A stretch of 64,000 bases of DNA, from the NCBI RefSeq assembly GCF_900230215.1, contig NZ_LT907982.1, positions 1,488,001-1,552,000 on the forward strand, written 5' to 3'. The notes beneath the pieces are model-generated. The model searched no databases and was not told the DNA's origin. It saw only the letters and a list, made by a program, of their open reading frames with translations. A program made the translations under genes and the position numbers. This document shows positions 53,384 to 62,403 of the stretch, piece by piece (positions within the stretch are counted from its first letter, which is position 1; the number at the start of each line of letters is the position of its first letter). The DNA comes from Jatrophihabitans sp. GAS493. Its GTDB lineage: Bacteria > Actinomycetota > Actinomycetes > Mycobacteriales > Jatrophihabitantaceae.

Positions 53384-55177
53384 TCAGCCGTTCTGGTCGC
53401 GGCGGAGCACCTGGAGCAGTTCCTCGTAGGGCCCGACCAGATAGGCCTGGTCACCCGGTTCGAAGCGGGTGTCGCGGCGCGGCGGGTACTCCATCGCCCC
53501 GCCGAGCCGGCTGATCGCGATCACCCGGGTGCGGGCACTGAGCTCGTGCATGGTGGCGCCGGCCAGCCCGCCGCCTACGGCCACGGTGAGGCGCCCGACC
53601 AGGAAGGGCTGCCGGTCGACGTAGAACGTGTTGAGCACATCGAGTCCCAGAGCGGCCCCGACGAACCAGGGTGCGGCCAGCGCCGAGGTGGAGCGGACGT
53701 GCTGGAAGCCGAACCCGCGCTCGATGGTGCGGGCCAGTTGCCGGTCGAAGACCCGCAGCACCACGGGCACGTCGGCGCTGCGCTCGGCCAGCAGGTCGTC
53801 CACCGCGAGGCCGGTCTCGATGTTGGCCAGGTCGTTACTGGTGAGGACGGCCACCGCACTGGCACCCGGCAGGTTGGCCGCCATCAGGTTCTGCGGGATT
53901 GTCGAGTCGCCGATGATGATCGGCACACCGGTGCTGCGAGCGGCGGCCAGGAAGCGGTTGTTCTCGTCCCGTTCCAGCACGACCACGTCACGCCCCTCGG
54001 CCAGCAGCCCCTCCAGCACCCGCATGCCGACCGAGCCGAGTCCGATCAGCACCACGTGATCGCTCAATCCGCTGGCCGCCCGCCGCCCGGCAGTGGCCTC
54101 GATGCGCCGGCTGATGAGGAGGTTGGTGAGCATCGCGTAGACCACCGTCACCAGGGTGGCGCCGATGATCATCAGCGCGATCGCCCAGAGCCGCAGCCAG
54201 AGCCGCTGGTGGGCGAAGGAGAAGTCCCCGAAGCCGACCGTGGTCAGCGTCTCGGTGGTGAAGTACGCCGAGTCGACCAGCCCCATGTGCGGCCGGCTCC
54301 CCTCCTCGGACTGGTAGGAGCCCATCAGTAGCAGGATGGAGACGACCGCGACCCCGAAGAGCGCCAGCAGCGTGGCCCACAGCGATCGCTCGGTCTCGGC
54401 CAGGAAGCCGCCGGTGACGCTGCGGGCCTGCCGGAAGGCCGATCGGATCCGGTGGCTCGCCGGCAGCGAGTCATCGCCCCCGGCCGTGGCCCGGAGATCC
54501 TCGAACTCCTCGGCCGGCCCGATCAGGGTCACCACGTCGCCAGGGTCGGCGTGCACGTCGCGTCCCGGGCAGATGAGCATCTCGGCGTCGTCGGCCTGGG
54601 GCACCACGGCGATGGGTGCGAGGTCACCGAAGATCGCCCGGAGCTTCCCGGGGACGCTGACCCGGCGGTGGGCCACGATGAACTCCTTGCCGCCGAGGTT
54701 CAGCACGTGGTGCTGGCGGCGCACGCAGGACTCGACGAACGTCGGGGCGGCTAGTTCGGCGACGTCCAGCACGGTCCCAGGCCCGGTGAGGCGCTGCACG
54801 GCGCGCCCCACCGCGGCGTTGGTCAGGGAGACCACCAGCCGCATGTCCGGTCGCATCTCGCGGGCCAGCAGCGCCACGCCCAGATTGTGCAGGTCGCCCT
54901 CCTCGGCGCAGATGAGGGCCGCCGCGGTCTCCACCCCGGCTAAGCGCAGCGTGGTCATCCGGCGGGTGTCGCCGGTCATCCGGCGCACCCCGAGGCTGTC
55001 GACGATTCGGGCCAGCCGGGCCGAGGCGCCGTCGTCGACCACGATCACCTGCTCGCCGGCCGCCTGCAGCTGCTCGATCACCCGCAGGCCGACGTCGTGC
55101 AGCCCGCAGACGATGGTGTGGCCGCTCCACTGCTCCTGCTCCCCGGTGGTAGGGGGCGGTACCGCGGGAGCGCTCAC
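53384..55177 (-). CDS. Two-helix potassium channel flanked by two RCK/TrkA-N domains
   Basis: An ion channel of 597 residues. An N-terminal cytoplasmic RCK/TrkA-N domain (VCGLHDVGLRVIEQL, about 23-170) is followed by a TrkA-C-like region (RDVHADPGDVVTLIGPAEEF, 206-225). Then come two transmembrane helices (267-286, 330-356) around a pore loop with the selectivity filter TVGFGD (313-318), a second TrkA-N domain (VVLIGLGSVGMRVLEGL, 376-500) and a terminal TrkA-C domain (RFEPGDQAYLVGPYEELL). The arrangement RCK-pore-RCK suggests a K+ channel gated by nucleotide or ions. It starts at GTG 55177 after GGAGG with 8-nt spacing. Confidence 0.88.
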   Translation of the reverse strand: MSAPAVPPPTTGEQEQWSGHTIVCGLHDVGLRVIEQLQAAGEQVIVVDDGASARLARIVDSLGVRRMTGDTRRMTTLRLAGVETAAALICAEEGDLHNLGVALLAREMRPDMRLVVSLTNAAVGRAVQRLTGPGTVLDVAELAAPTFVESCVRRQHHVLNLGGKEFIVAHRRVSVPGKLRAIFGDLAPIAVVPQADDAEMLICPGRDVHADPGDVVTLIGPAEEFEDLRATAGGDDSLPASHRIRSAFRQARSVTGGFLAETERSLWATLLALFGVAVVSILLLMGSYQSEEGSRPHMGLVDSAYFTTETLTTVGFGDFSFAHQRLWLRLWAIALMIIGATLVTVVYAMLTNLLISRRIEATAGRRAASGLSDHVVLIGLGSVGMRVLEGLLAEGRDVVVLERDENNRFLAAARSTGVPIIIGDSTIPQNLMAANLPGASAVAVLTSNDLANIETGLAVDDLLAERSADVPVVLRVFDRQLARTIERGFGFQHVRSTSALAAPWFVGAALGLDVLNTFYVDRQPFLVGRLTVAVGGGLAGATMHELSARTRVIAISRLGGAMEYPPRRDTRFEPGDQAYLVGPYEELLQVLRRDQNG

Positions 55178-55263
55178 GGACGCATCCTCCGGATCGGCGG
55201 GTGGCTCATTGGCGGATCATGACGGGAAGGTGTTTCGTGAAGATTGCTAACGGCCAGCAAACA

Positions 55264-55290
55264 AGCGCCCTGCAGATCGGGACGGGCGCT
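55264..55290 (-). terminator. Hairpin adjoining the DUF885 stop
   Basis: AGCGCCC (55264-55270) and GGGCGCT (55284-55290) form a 7-bp stem with a 13-nt loop, beginning at the last base of the DUF885 stop codon. Confidence 0.55.
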
Positions 55291-57002
55291 CAGCTAGATT
55301 CCAGCACCGCATCCCGGAGCACGTCCAGCCCGACACTGCCGACGTCCAGCGCCCGCCGGTGGAAGGCCTTGAGGTCGAAGGGGCGTCCAGCTGCGACGGC
55401 GGCCTCCCGGGCCTGATCGCGCAGCTGCAGCCAGGCCCGCTCGCCGAGCTTGTAGGAGGGCGCCTGGCCCGGCCAGCCGAGGTAGCGATCCAGCTCGAAG
55501 CGGAGCACCTCCGTCGGCTGCAGGCAGTTCTGCGACAGCAGGCTCCAGGCCTTCTCATACGTCCAGGCGCCGCCTCCCACCGCGGCCGGGGCGCGGAAAC
55601 CGCAGTGCACGCCGACGTCCACCACCACCCGGGCCGCGCGCAAGGACTGCCCGGCCAGCATCCCGAGGTAGTCGCCGGGGTCGTCGAGGTAGCCGAGCTC
55701 GGCCATCAGCTGCTCGGCGTAGAGGGCCCACCCCTCGCCGTGCCCGGAGACCCAGCACCCCAGCCGCCGCCAGCGGTTGAGCTGCTCGTGCCGGTAGACC
55801 GTCTGACCGACCTGCAGGTGATGGCCGGGGACGCCCTCGTGGTACACCGTCGTTCGCTCCTGCCAGGTGGTGAACTCCGTCATGCCTGCCGGGACTGACC
55901 ACCACATCCGGCCCGGGCGGCTGAAGTCCTCGCTCGGGCCGGTGTAGTAGATGACGCCGGTGCTGGTCGGGGCGATCCGGCACTCCAACCGCCGCACCGG
56001 CTCCGGGATGTCGAAGTGGGTGTCGGCCAGGGCATCGATCGCCTCATCGGAGACCCGCTGCATCCAATCTCGCAGGGCCCGGGCGTCATCCAGGCGGCGG
56101 GCCGGATCGCGGTCCAGGTGCTGCACCGCCTCGGCCACCGTCGCCCCCGGATGGATGCGTCCGGCCGTGTCGCGCATCGCCTGAGTGATCCGGGACAACT
56201 CCTGCTGGCCCCATTCGTAGGTCTCCTCCAGATCGACCGAGGTGCCCAGAAAAGAACGGGAGAGGAGGGCGTACCGCTCCCGTCCGACGGGGTCCGCCGC
56301 CGGTGCGCCGGGCAGCAGCTCATCGGCCAGGAAGCCGGCCAGCCGCTGGTAGGCCTCGGCGGCCGACCCGGCGGCCGCCCGCAGCTGCGAAGCGGCCGCC
56401 TCGCTGCCCGCGCGCTGGCCGCCGTCACCGGCCAACTTGGCGAAGAAGCCGTCCGGGCCGACGTTCTCACCGGCCTGCTTGATGGCCGCCTCCACCTGAC
56501 GACGGGCCGCCACCTGACCCCGGTCGCGGGCGACCCGCAGCGACTCGATGTAACCGTCCAGGGCGGGCTGCACCTGCTGCAGACGTGCGGTGAGGACCTG
56601 CCAATCCTGCGCGGTTTCGGTCGGCATCAGGTCGAAGACGTCGCGGACGTCCTGCACCGGACTGGCGATGTTGTTCAGCCGGCGCAGGTCCTCGCCCTGC
56701 TCGTGCAGCGACTCCTCCACCCCGAGCCGCTCACGGGCCGCGGCGACGCTCACCCGGTCGATGGGGTCCAACCCGGTGCCGGTGGCGGTGAAGTCGGACA
56801 CGGCCCGATCCAGGGCAGCCAGTGTGTCCCGGCGCAGCTGCGAGCGGGCGGCGAGCCCGTCCGGGGAGAGATCGGGCAGTTGCGCGTCGAAGCCGAGCAC
56901 TCCCTGCGCGGTGGCGAAGATCGGGTCGAGCGCGGCGTAATCGTCGAGGTAGCTGTCGAGCTGGGTGTCAACCGCGCTCTGTGCGCGCACGAATTCGGCC
57001 AT
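55290..57002 (-). CDS. DUF885 metallopeptidase-like protein
   Basis: A protein of 570 residues of the DUF885 family, zinc-peptidase-like proteins without a firm substrate. The metal motif is [17 protein letters not shown] (HExxxGHH, about residue 415), preceded by [20 protein letters not shown] and followed by [34 protein letters not shown], with the downstream Glu ligand. The C-terminus ([38 protein letters not shown]) is also canonical. No signal peptide is visible. I start at ATG 57002 ([27 protein letters not shown]), where family similarity begins; 29 codons further upstream remain open. It is divergent from icd. Confidence 0.88.
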   Translation of the reverse strand: MAEFVRAQSAVDTQLDSYLDDYAALDPIFATAQGVLGFDAQLPDLSPDGLAARSQLRRDTLAALDRAVSDFTATGTGLDPIDRVSVAAARERLGVEESLHEQGEDLRRLNNIASPVQDVRDVFDLMPTETAQDWQVLTARLQQVQPALDGYIESLRVARDRGQVAARRQVEAAIKQAGENVGPDGFFAKLAGDGGQRAGSEAAASQLRAAAGSAAEAYQRLAGFLADELLPGAPAADPVGRERYALLSRSFLGTSVDLEETYEWGQQELSRITQAMRDTAGRIHPGATVAEAVQHLDRDPARRLDDARALRDWMQRVSDEAIDALADTHFDIPEPVRRLECRIAPTSTGVIYYTGPSEDFSRPGRMWWSVPAGMTEFTTWQERTTVYHEGVPGHHLQVGQTVYRHEQLNRWRRLGCWVSGHGEGWALYAEQLMAELGYLDDPGDYLGMLAGQSLRAARVVVDVGVHCGFRAPAAVGGGAWTYEKAWSLLSQNCLQPTEVLRFELDRYLGWPGQAPSYKLGERAWLQLRDQAREAAVAAGRPFDLKAFHRRALDVGSVGLDVLRDAVLESS

Positions 57003-57097
57003 TTCTGAACGATAGTGGGGGTGCGTCTGGGGGTCCTGAGGCGAGGAGATATCTTGAAGCCAAGAAACCGTTGACCGTGCTGGAGGCAAGCCGAACC

Positions 57098-58318
57098 ATG
57101 TCGAAGATCAAGGTTGAGGGAACCGTCGTCGAACTTGATGGCGACGAGATGACCCGCATCATCTGGCAGTTCATCAAAGACAAGCTCATCCTCCCGTACC
57201 TCGACGTCAACCTCGAGTACTACGACCTCGGCATGGAGCACCGCGACGCCACCGACGACCAGGTGACGATCGACGCGGCCAACGCCATCAAGAAGCACGG
57301 CGTCGGCGTCAAGTGCGCCACCATCACCCCCGACGAGGCCCGCGTCGAGGAGTTCGGCCTGAAGAAGATGTGGAAGTCGCCCAACGGCACGATCCGCAAC
57401 ATCCTGGGCGGCGTCGTCTTCCGCGAGCCGATCATCATGAGCAACGTGCCGCGTCTGGTGCCGGGCTGGACCAAGCCGATCGTCATCGGCCGTCATGCCT
57501 TCGGTGACCAGTACCGCGCCACCGACATGAAGGTTCCGGGCAAGGGCACGCTGACGCTGAAGTTCACGCCCGAGGACGGTGGCGAGCCGATCGACCTCGA
57601 GGTCTTCGAGTTCCCGGGCGCCGGCGTCGCGATGGCCATGTACAACCTGGACGACTCGATCCGCGACTTCGCCCGCGCCTCTCTGCGCTACGGCCTGGCC
57701 CGCAACTACCCGGTCTACCTCTCGACCAAGAACACCATTCTCAAGGGGTATGACGGACGCTTCAAGGACATCTTCGCCGAGGTCTTCGAGGCCGAGTTCA
57801 AGGCCGACTTCGAGGCCGCCGGAATCACCTACGAGCACCGCCTGATCGACGACATGGTCGCCGCGGCGATGAAGTGGGAGGGCGGCTACGTCTGGGCCTG
57901 CAAGAACTACGACGGCGACGTCCAGTCCGACACGGTGGCTCAGGGCTTCGGCTCGCTGGGCCTGATGACGTCCGTGCTGATGACTCCGGACGGCAAGACG
58001 GTGGAGGCCGAGGCCGCGCACGGCACGGTCACCCGCCACTACCGCCAGCACCAGGCCGGCAAGCCGACCTCGACCAACCCGATCGCCTCGATCTTCGCCT
58101 GGACCGGCGGCCTCAAGCACCGCGGGCTGCTGGACGGCCAGCCCGAGGTCACCGCCTTCGCTGAGACGCTGGAGCGGGTCTGCATCGAGACCGTCGAGTC
58201 GGGTCAGATGACCAAGGACCTGGCCCTGCTGATCAGCAAGGACGCCCCGTGGCTCACCACGGAGGACTTCCTGGCCGCCATCGACAGCAACCTCAACAAG
58301 GCCCTGTCGAGCCAGTGA
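57098..58318 (+). CDS. icd: NADP-dependent isocitrate dehydrogenase
   Basis: Oxidative decarboxylation of isocitrate to 2-oxoglutarate. The sequence is the eukaryote-like homodimeric type, 406 residues. [78 protein letters not shown] (phosphate-loop Ser and Arg) and [46 protein letters not shown] are characteristic. The ATG at 57098 follows GGAGG at 57082-57086. The 2-oxoglutarate made here is also the acceptor for GltBD. Confidence 0.97.
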   Translation: MSKIKVEGTVVELDGDEMTRIIWQFIKDKLILPYLDVNLEYYDLGMEHRDATDDQVTIDAANAIKKHGVGVKCATITPDEARVEEFGLKKMWKSPNGTIRNILGGVVFREPIIMSNVPRLVPGWTKPIVIGRHAFGDQYRATDMKVPGKGTLTLKFTPEDGGEPIDLEVFEFPGAGVAMAMYNLDDSIRDFARASLRYGLARNYPVYLSTKNTILKGYDGRFKDIFAEVFEAEFKADFEAAGITYEHRLIDDMVAAAMKWEGGYVWACKNYDGDVQSDTVAQGFGSLGLMTSVLMTPDGKTVEAEAAHGTVTRHYRQHQAGKPTSTNPIASIFAWTGGLKHRGLLDGQPEVTAFAETLERVCIETVESGQMTKDLALLISKDAPWLTTEDFLAAIDSNLNKALSSQ

Positions 58319-58337
58319 GCAATTAGGGCGCTGACGC

Positions 58338-59690
58338 GTGGACTACCAGAGCAGAGTGGCCCGGCTGCGTGAGCAGCTGGCCGAGGTCGGACCGGACCAG
58401 CCGGTGCGGCTGCGGAAGAAGACATCGAACCTGTTCCGTCCGCGAGCCAAGGCGCCCGGCACCCTGGATGCCGAGCTCTTCAACGGGGTTCTCTCGATCG
58501 ACGTCGAGGCGCGCACCGCTGATGTAGGTGGGATGACCACCTACGAAGACCTGGTCGCGGCGACGCTGCAGCATGGGCTGATGCCGCTGGTCGTCCCGCA
58601 GTTGAAGACGATCACCCTCGGTGGCGCGGTGACCGGTCTGGGGATCGAGTCCTCCTCCTTCCGCAATGGCTGCCCGCACGAGTCGGTGCTGGAGATGGAC
58701 ATCCTGCTCGGCGACGGCACCCTGGTGACCGCCGCGCCGGGTGGGGATAACGCCGATCTCTTCTATGGATTCCCGAACAGTTACGGCTCACTCGGGTACG
58801 CGCTGCGGTTGCGTATCGAGCTGCAGCCGGTGAAGTCCTTCGTGCACCTGCGGCACCTGCGTTTCGATGATCTGGCCAGCTGCGTCGAGGCGATGCATCA
58901 GATCGCCACCAGCGGCGAGTACGGCGGGGAGGCGGTGGACTTCCTCGACGGAACCTGGTTCACCCCGTCCGAGAGTTACCTCAGCCTGGGCACCTTCAGC
59001 GACACCGCGCAGAGCGTCTCCGACTACACCGACCAGAAGATCTACTACCGCTCGATCCAGCAGAAGCGGCAGGACTGGCTCACCATCGCCGACTACATCT
59101 GGCGCTGGGACACCGACTGGTTCTGGTGTTCGCGGGCCTTCGGGGCACAGAATCCGCGGCTGCGCAGATTGTGGCCGAAGCGTTATCGACGCTCTGACTT
59201 CTACTGGAAACTGATCGCCCTCAACCGGCGGGTGCACTTCGCCGAGCGGCTGGATCGCCGGCGTGGTCTGCCGGTGAGCGAGGAGATCGTCCAGGACATC
59301 GAGGTGCCGATCGACCGGGTCGCGGAGTTCGTCAGTTTCCTCAATGAAAGAACGGGGATTGAGCCCGTCTGGCTCTGCCCGCTGAAGCAGCGGGACGAGA
59401 ACGCGGTGTGGGATCTCTACAAGTTCGATCCGTCCATCCTGTATGTAAATATCGGGTTCTGGTCCAGTGCCTACCTCCCCGACGGTGAGCAGGACGGCTA
59501 CCACAACCGGGCCATCGAGGAGATGGTGGCCAAACTTGGTGGCCGAAAGTCTCTGTACTCGACGTCGTTCTACCCGGAAGATGAATTTTGGAGCATCTAC
59601 TCGGGTTCGGCTTATAGAATGCTTAAGCGGAGATACGACTCCGATAACCGTCTCTTGGACTTGTACGAGAAGACCGTCGCACGAAGGTGA
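58338..59690 (+). CDS. tmsA: FAD-binding oxidoreductase, probable TmsA/BfaA of 10-methyl fatty acid synthesis
   Basis: A flavoprotein of 450 residues of the DHCR24-like FAD-linked oxidase family. The FAD domain contains PGTLDAELFNGVLSIDVEARTADVGGMTTYEDLVAATLQHGLMPLVVPQLKTITLGGAVTGLGIESSSFRNG and GPNSYGSLGY-like loops; a long C-terminal domain follows. Paired with the methyltransferase 9 nt downstream, it matches the actinobacterial genes that make tuberculostearic-type acids: the methyltransferase forms a 10-methylene acid from oleoyl chains and this enzyme reduces it. The pairing is strong evidence; the third gene (tmsC) seen in some operons is absent. Other DHCR24-like oxidases are the alternative. 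Confidence 0.78.
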   Translation: MDYQSRVARLREQLAEVGPDQPVRLRKKTSNLFRPRAKAPGTLDAELFNGVLSIDVEARTADVGGMTTYEDLVAATLQHGLMPLVVPQLKTITLGGAVTGLGIESSSFRNGCPHESVLEMDILLGDGTLVTAAPGGDNADLFYGFPNSYGSLGYALRLRIELQPVKSFVHLRHLRFDDLASCVEAMHQIATSGEYGGEAVDFLDGTWFTPSESYLSLGTFSDTAQSVSDYTDQKIYYRSIQQKRQDWLTIADYIWRWDTDWFWCSRAFGAQNPRLRRLWPKRYRRSDFYWKLIALNRRVHFAERLDRRRGLPVSEEIVQDIEVPIDRVAEFVSFLNERTGIEPVWLCPLKQRDENAVWDLYKFDPSILYVNIGFWSSAYLPDGEQDGYHNRAIEEMVAKLGGRKSLYSTSFYPEDEFWSIYSGSAYRMLKRRYDSDNRLLDLYEKTVARR

Positions 59691-59699
59691 GGATTGCTC

Positions 59700-60950
59700 A
59701 TGCAGCGAACGCCGACCGCCAAGGTTCTGTACACCACCCTTGGTCATCCGCAGTTGCAGATCAAGGATTATGACGACGTCTCGGCCGGCTCGCCGGATGC
59801 GAAGGCGACGATCACTGTTCGCAGTCCCAAGGCACTGTCCTACATGATCACCGCGCCGAGCACGCTCGGCCTTGCGCGGGCCTATGTCAGCGAGCAGCTC
59901 GATGTCGAGGGTGACCTGTACGAGGCGCTCTCAGCGATCTGGAACGACGGCGACGCCGACGTGCGCTTCGGAGCGCGCGTGCAGGCCCTGCTCAACCTCG
60001 ACCCGAAGGCGCTGCGCTGGGTCGCCCCGCCGTCGGTCGAGATCGGGCCGCGGGGGCTGATGGGGCTACGTCACTCCAAGCGTCGCGATGCCCAGGTGAT
60101 CAGCCACCACTACGACATCTCGAACAAGTTCTACGAGTACATCCTCGGGCCCTCGATGACCTACACCTGTGCCTGCTACCCGGATGAGACCTCGACGCTG
60201 GAGGAGGCCCAGGCACACAAGTACGACCTGGTCTGCCGCAAGCTCGGGCTGAAGCCGGGCATGCGCCTGCTCGACGTCGGCTGCGGCTGGGGCGGCATGG
60301 TCCGTCACGCGGCCAAGCATTACGGCGTCACCGCGCTCGGTGTCACCCTCTCCCAGCGGCAGGCTGAATGGGCGGCCAAGGCGATCGCCGCCGACGGCCT
60401 GGAGGGCGTGGCCGAGGTCAAGTACATGGACTACCGCGACGTCGACGACAGCGGCTACGACGCCATCTCCTCGATCGGGCTCACCGAGCACATCGGTATG
60501 AAGGAACTGCCGAACTACTTCGCATCCCTCTACGCCAAGCTACGCCCGGAGGGCCGGCTGCTCAACCACTGCATCACCCGCCCGACCACGACCGAGGGCG
60601 TGAAGAGCGAGGGATTCATTGACCGCTACGTCTTCCCCGACGGTGAACTGGAGGCCGTCGGCGTCATCACCGGCGTCATGCAGGATGCCGGCTTCGAGAT
60701 CCGCCACGAGGAGAACCTGCGTGAGCATTACGCGATGACGCTGGCCGCCTGGGGTCGCAACCTGGAAGATAACTGGGACGCGGCGGTGGCCGAGGTCGGG
60801 TTGGAGCGGGCTCGGGTCTGGCGTCTCTACATGGCCGGTTCCCGGCTGGGCTTCGAGCGCCGCGGCATCGAACTGCACCAGGTCCTCGGGGTGCGGGTGG
60901 GCAACGGCGGCAAGGCCGGGGTCCCGCTGCGTCCCGACTGGGGGGTTTAG
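59700..60950 (+). CDS. tmsB: SAM-dependent fatty acid methyltransferase, probable TmsB/BfaB
   Basis: A cyclopropane-fatty-acid-synthase-like methyltransferase of 416 residues acting on unsaturated phospholipid acyl chains. It has AQVISHHYDISNKFYEYILGPSMTYTCACYPDETSTLEEAQAHKYDL, the SAM loop MRLLDVGCGWGGMVRHAA, GVTLSQRQAEWA, and SIGLTEHIGMKELPNYFASLYAKLRPEGRLLNHCI. The Cys/Glu/His residues that coordinate bicarbonate in CFA synthases are present (ACxY, TEHIG). Given the flavoprotein partner, 10-methylene formation on oleate is the likely reaction. The ATG at 59700 follows AAGGTGAGG; a TTG at 59694 is less likely. Confidence 0.85.
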   Translation: MQRTPTAKVLYTTLGHPQLQIKDYDDVSAGSPDAKATITVRSPKALSYMITAPSTLGLARAYVSEQLDVEGDLYEALSAIWNDGDADVRFGARVQALLNLDPKALRWVAPPSVEIGPRGLMGLRHSKRRDAQVISHHYDISNKFYEYILGPSMTYTCACYPDETSTLEEAQAHKYDLVCRKLGLKPGMRLLDVGCGWGGMVRHAAKHYGVTALGVTLSQRQAEWAAKAIAADGLEGVAEVKYMDYRDVDDSGYDAISSIGLTEHIGMKELPNYFASLYAKLRPEGRLLNHCITRPTTTEGVKSEGFIDRYVFPDGELEAVGVITGVMQDAGFEIRHEENLREHYAMTLAAWGRNLEDNWDAAVAEVGLERARVWRLYMAGSRLGFERRGIELHQVLGVRVGNGGKAGVPLRPDWGV

Positions 60951-60996
60951 CCGCGGACTGTCCGTAGAATCGGGCAGTGTGATCGGCCGACATACC

Positions 60997-61014
60997 AACC
61001 CTGCTAGCAGGGTT
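60997..61014 (+). promoter_or_regulatory. 18-bp perfect palindrome in the corC leader
   Basis: AACCCTGCTAGCAGGGTT is self-complementary over its whole length. It lies 23 nt upstream of the GTG and downstream of a TAGAAT -10-like hexamer (60964-60969). It may be an operator, or an RNA hairpin with a CTAG loop. Confidence 0.5.
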
Positions 61015-61037
61015 CTCCCCTCGATGAGGGCTACCTG

Positions 61038-62336
61038 GTGAATAGCAGCATCCTGAACGTCGGAATCGTCATCGGGCTGATCCTGATCGAGGGCGTCTTC
61101 GTCGCGGCCGAGATCGCGCTCGTCTCGCTGCGCGAGGGTCAGGTCCGGGCCATGGCCGAGACCTCGCGGCGTGGTGCTGCGGTGGCCAAGCTCGTCCGTG
61201 ACCCGAACCGGTTCCTGGCCGCGGTGCAGATCGGGGTCACCTCGACCGCGCTCCTCTCCAGCGCCTTCGGCGCGGTGACGCTCAGCGACGAGGCCAAGGA
61301 CTTCCTGCTGCAGCACGGCTGGAGTGAGGGGTTGGCCGGGGCCACCGGCATCATCGGGGTCACGCTGATCATCTCCTTCGTCACGCTGGTCGTCGGCGAG
61401 CTGGCTCCGAAGCGACTCGGGCTGCAGCGGGCCGAGGCGGCGGCCCAACTCTTCGCCCCGGCGCTGAGCCGGATGGCCTCGCTGCTGCGGCCGGTGATCT
61501 GGCTGCTCTCCAAGTGCACCGATGGGCTGGTGCGGCTGCTCGGGGGTGACCCGAACACGGGGCGGGAGGCGATCAGCGAGGAGGAGCTGCGGGATCTGGT
61601 CTCCGTCCATGAATCGCTGACCAAGGACGAACGGCGCCTCATCGACGAGGTCTTCGCGGCCGGTGAGCGGTCGCTGAGTGAGGTGATGGTGCCGCGCACC
61701 GAGGTGACGTTCCTGGAGTCGTCACAGACGGTGAGCCGGGCGGCCAAGCTGGCCTTCGACTCGCCGCACTCGCGGTACCCGGTGATCGGGGCCAGCCAGG
61801 ACGACGTGCGGGGCTTCGTGCACATCCGCGACCTGCTGACCGGGGAGGCCCGGGCCGATCACGGCCGCACGGTCGGTGACGTGCTGCGTGAGGTGAAGCA
61901 GCTGCCGGGGTCGAAGAACGTGCTGGTCGCGCTGTCGGAGATGCGTCGCGAGGGGCACCACCTGGCCATCGTGGTCGACGAGTACGGCGGGACCGATGGG
62001 ATCGTCACCCTGGAGGACCTGATCGAAGAGGTGATCGGGGACATCCGCGACGAGTACGACGAGGCCGAGGCCGGCACCACCAGGATGCTCGGCGGGGTCG
62101 TCGAGATCGACGGGCGGGTCAACCTGAACGAGTTCACCGAGTCGACCGGGCTGAAGCTGGCCGAGGGGCCCTACGAAACGGCGGCCGGGTACGTGATGGC
62201 AGCGCTTGGACGGCTGCCGGCGGTGGGTGACTCGGTGGAGGCCGATGGGCACCGGCTGCTGGTGACCGAGGTGGACGGACGCCGGGCGGCCCGGATCCAG
62301 GTGACCCCGCCCGAACCCGCCGAGCCGGCCGAATAA
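61038..62336 (+). CDS. CorC/HlyC-family (CNNM-like) membrane protein
   Basis: A protein of 432 residues with an N-terminal DUF21/CNNM membrane domain (helices at about 5-25, 60-80, 95-125, 135-155; FVAAEIALVSLREGQVRAMAE, AVQIGVTSTALLSSAFG, GELAPKRLGLQRAE), a pair of CBS domains (about 205-330; VPRTEVTFL, SRYPVIGASQDDVRGFVHIRDLL, VVDEYGGTDGIVTLEDLIEEVIGDIRDEYD) and a CorC_HlyC domain (350-425). Family members are linked to magnesium/cobalt efflux or resistance. The start is the GTG at 61038. The stop lies inside a long convergent palindrome. Confidence 0.9.
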   Translation: MNSSILNVGIVIGLILIEGVFVAAEIALVSLREGQVRAMAETSRRGAAVAKLVRDPNRFLAAVQIGVTSTALLSSAFGAVTLSDEAKDFLLQHGWSEGLAGATGIIGVTLIISFVTLVVGELAPKRLGLQRAEAAAQLFAPALSRMASLLRPVIWLLSKCTDGLVRLLGGDPNTGREAISEEELRDLVSVHESLTKDERRLIDEVFAAGERSLSEVMVPRTEVTFLESSQTVSRAAKLAFDSPHSRYPVIGASQDDVRGFVHIRDLLTGEARADHGRTVGDVLREVKQLPGSKNVLVALSEMRREGHHLAIVVDEYGGTDGIVTLEDLIEEVIGDIRDEYDEAEAGTTRMLGGVVEIDGRVNLNEFTESTGLKLAEGPYETAAGYVMAALGRLPAVGDSVEADGHRLLVTEVDGRRAARIQVTPPEPAEPAE

Positions 62337-62403
62337 CCCCCTCGCTTTTGGCACACCTGCAGGGATAGTCCCTGCAGGTGTGCCAAAAGCGAACGCGGGG
62401 GTT
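62335..62403. terminator. Bidirectional terminator, 24-bp perfect stem
   Basis: Arms 62342-62365 and 62369-62392 are perfectly complementary with a 3-nt loop (TAG), and an outer AACCCCC/GGGGGTT pair (62335-62341, 62397-62403) extends it. The stop codons of both convergent genes lie in the outer arms. AAAA/TTTT runs within the stem give U-rich strands in either direction. Confidence 0.93.
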
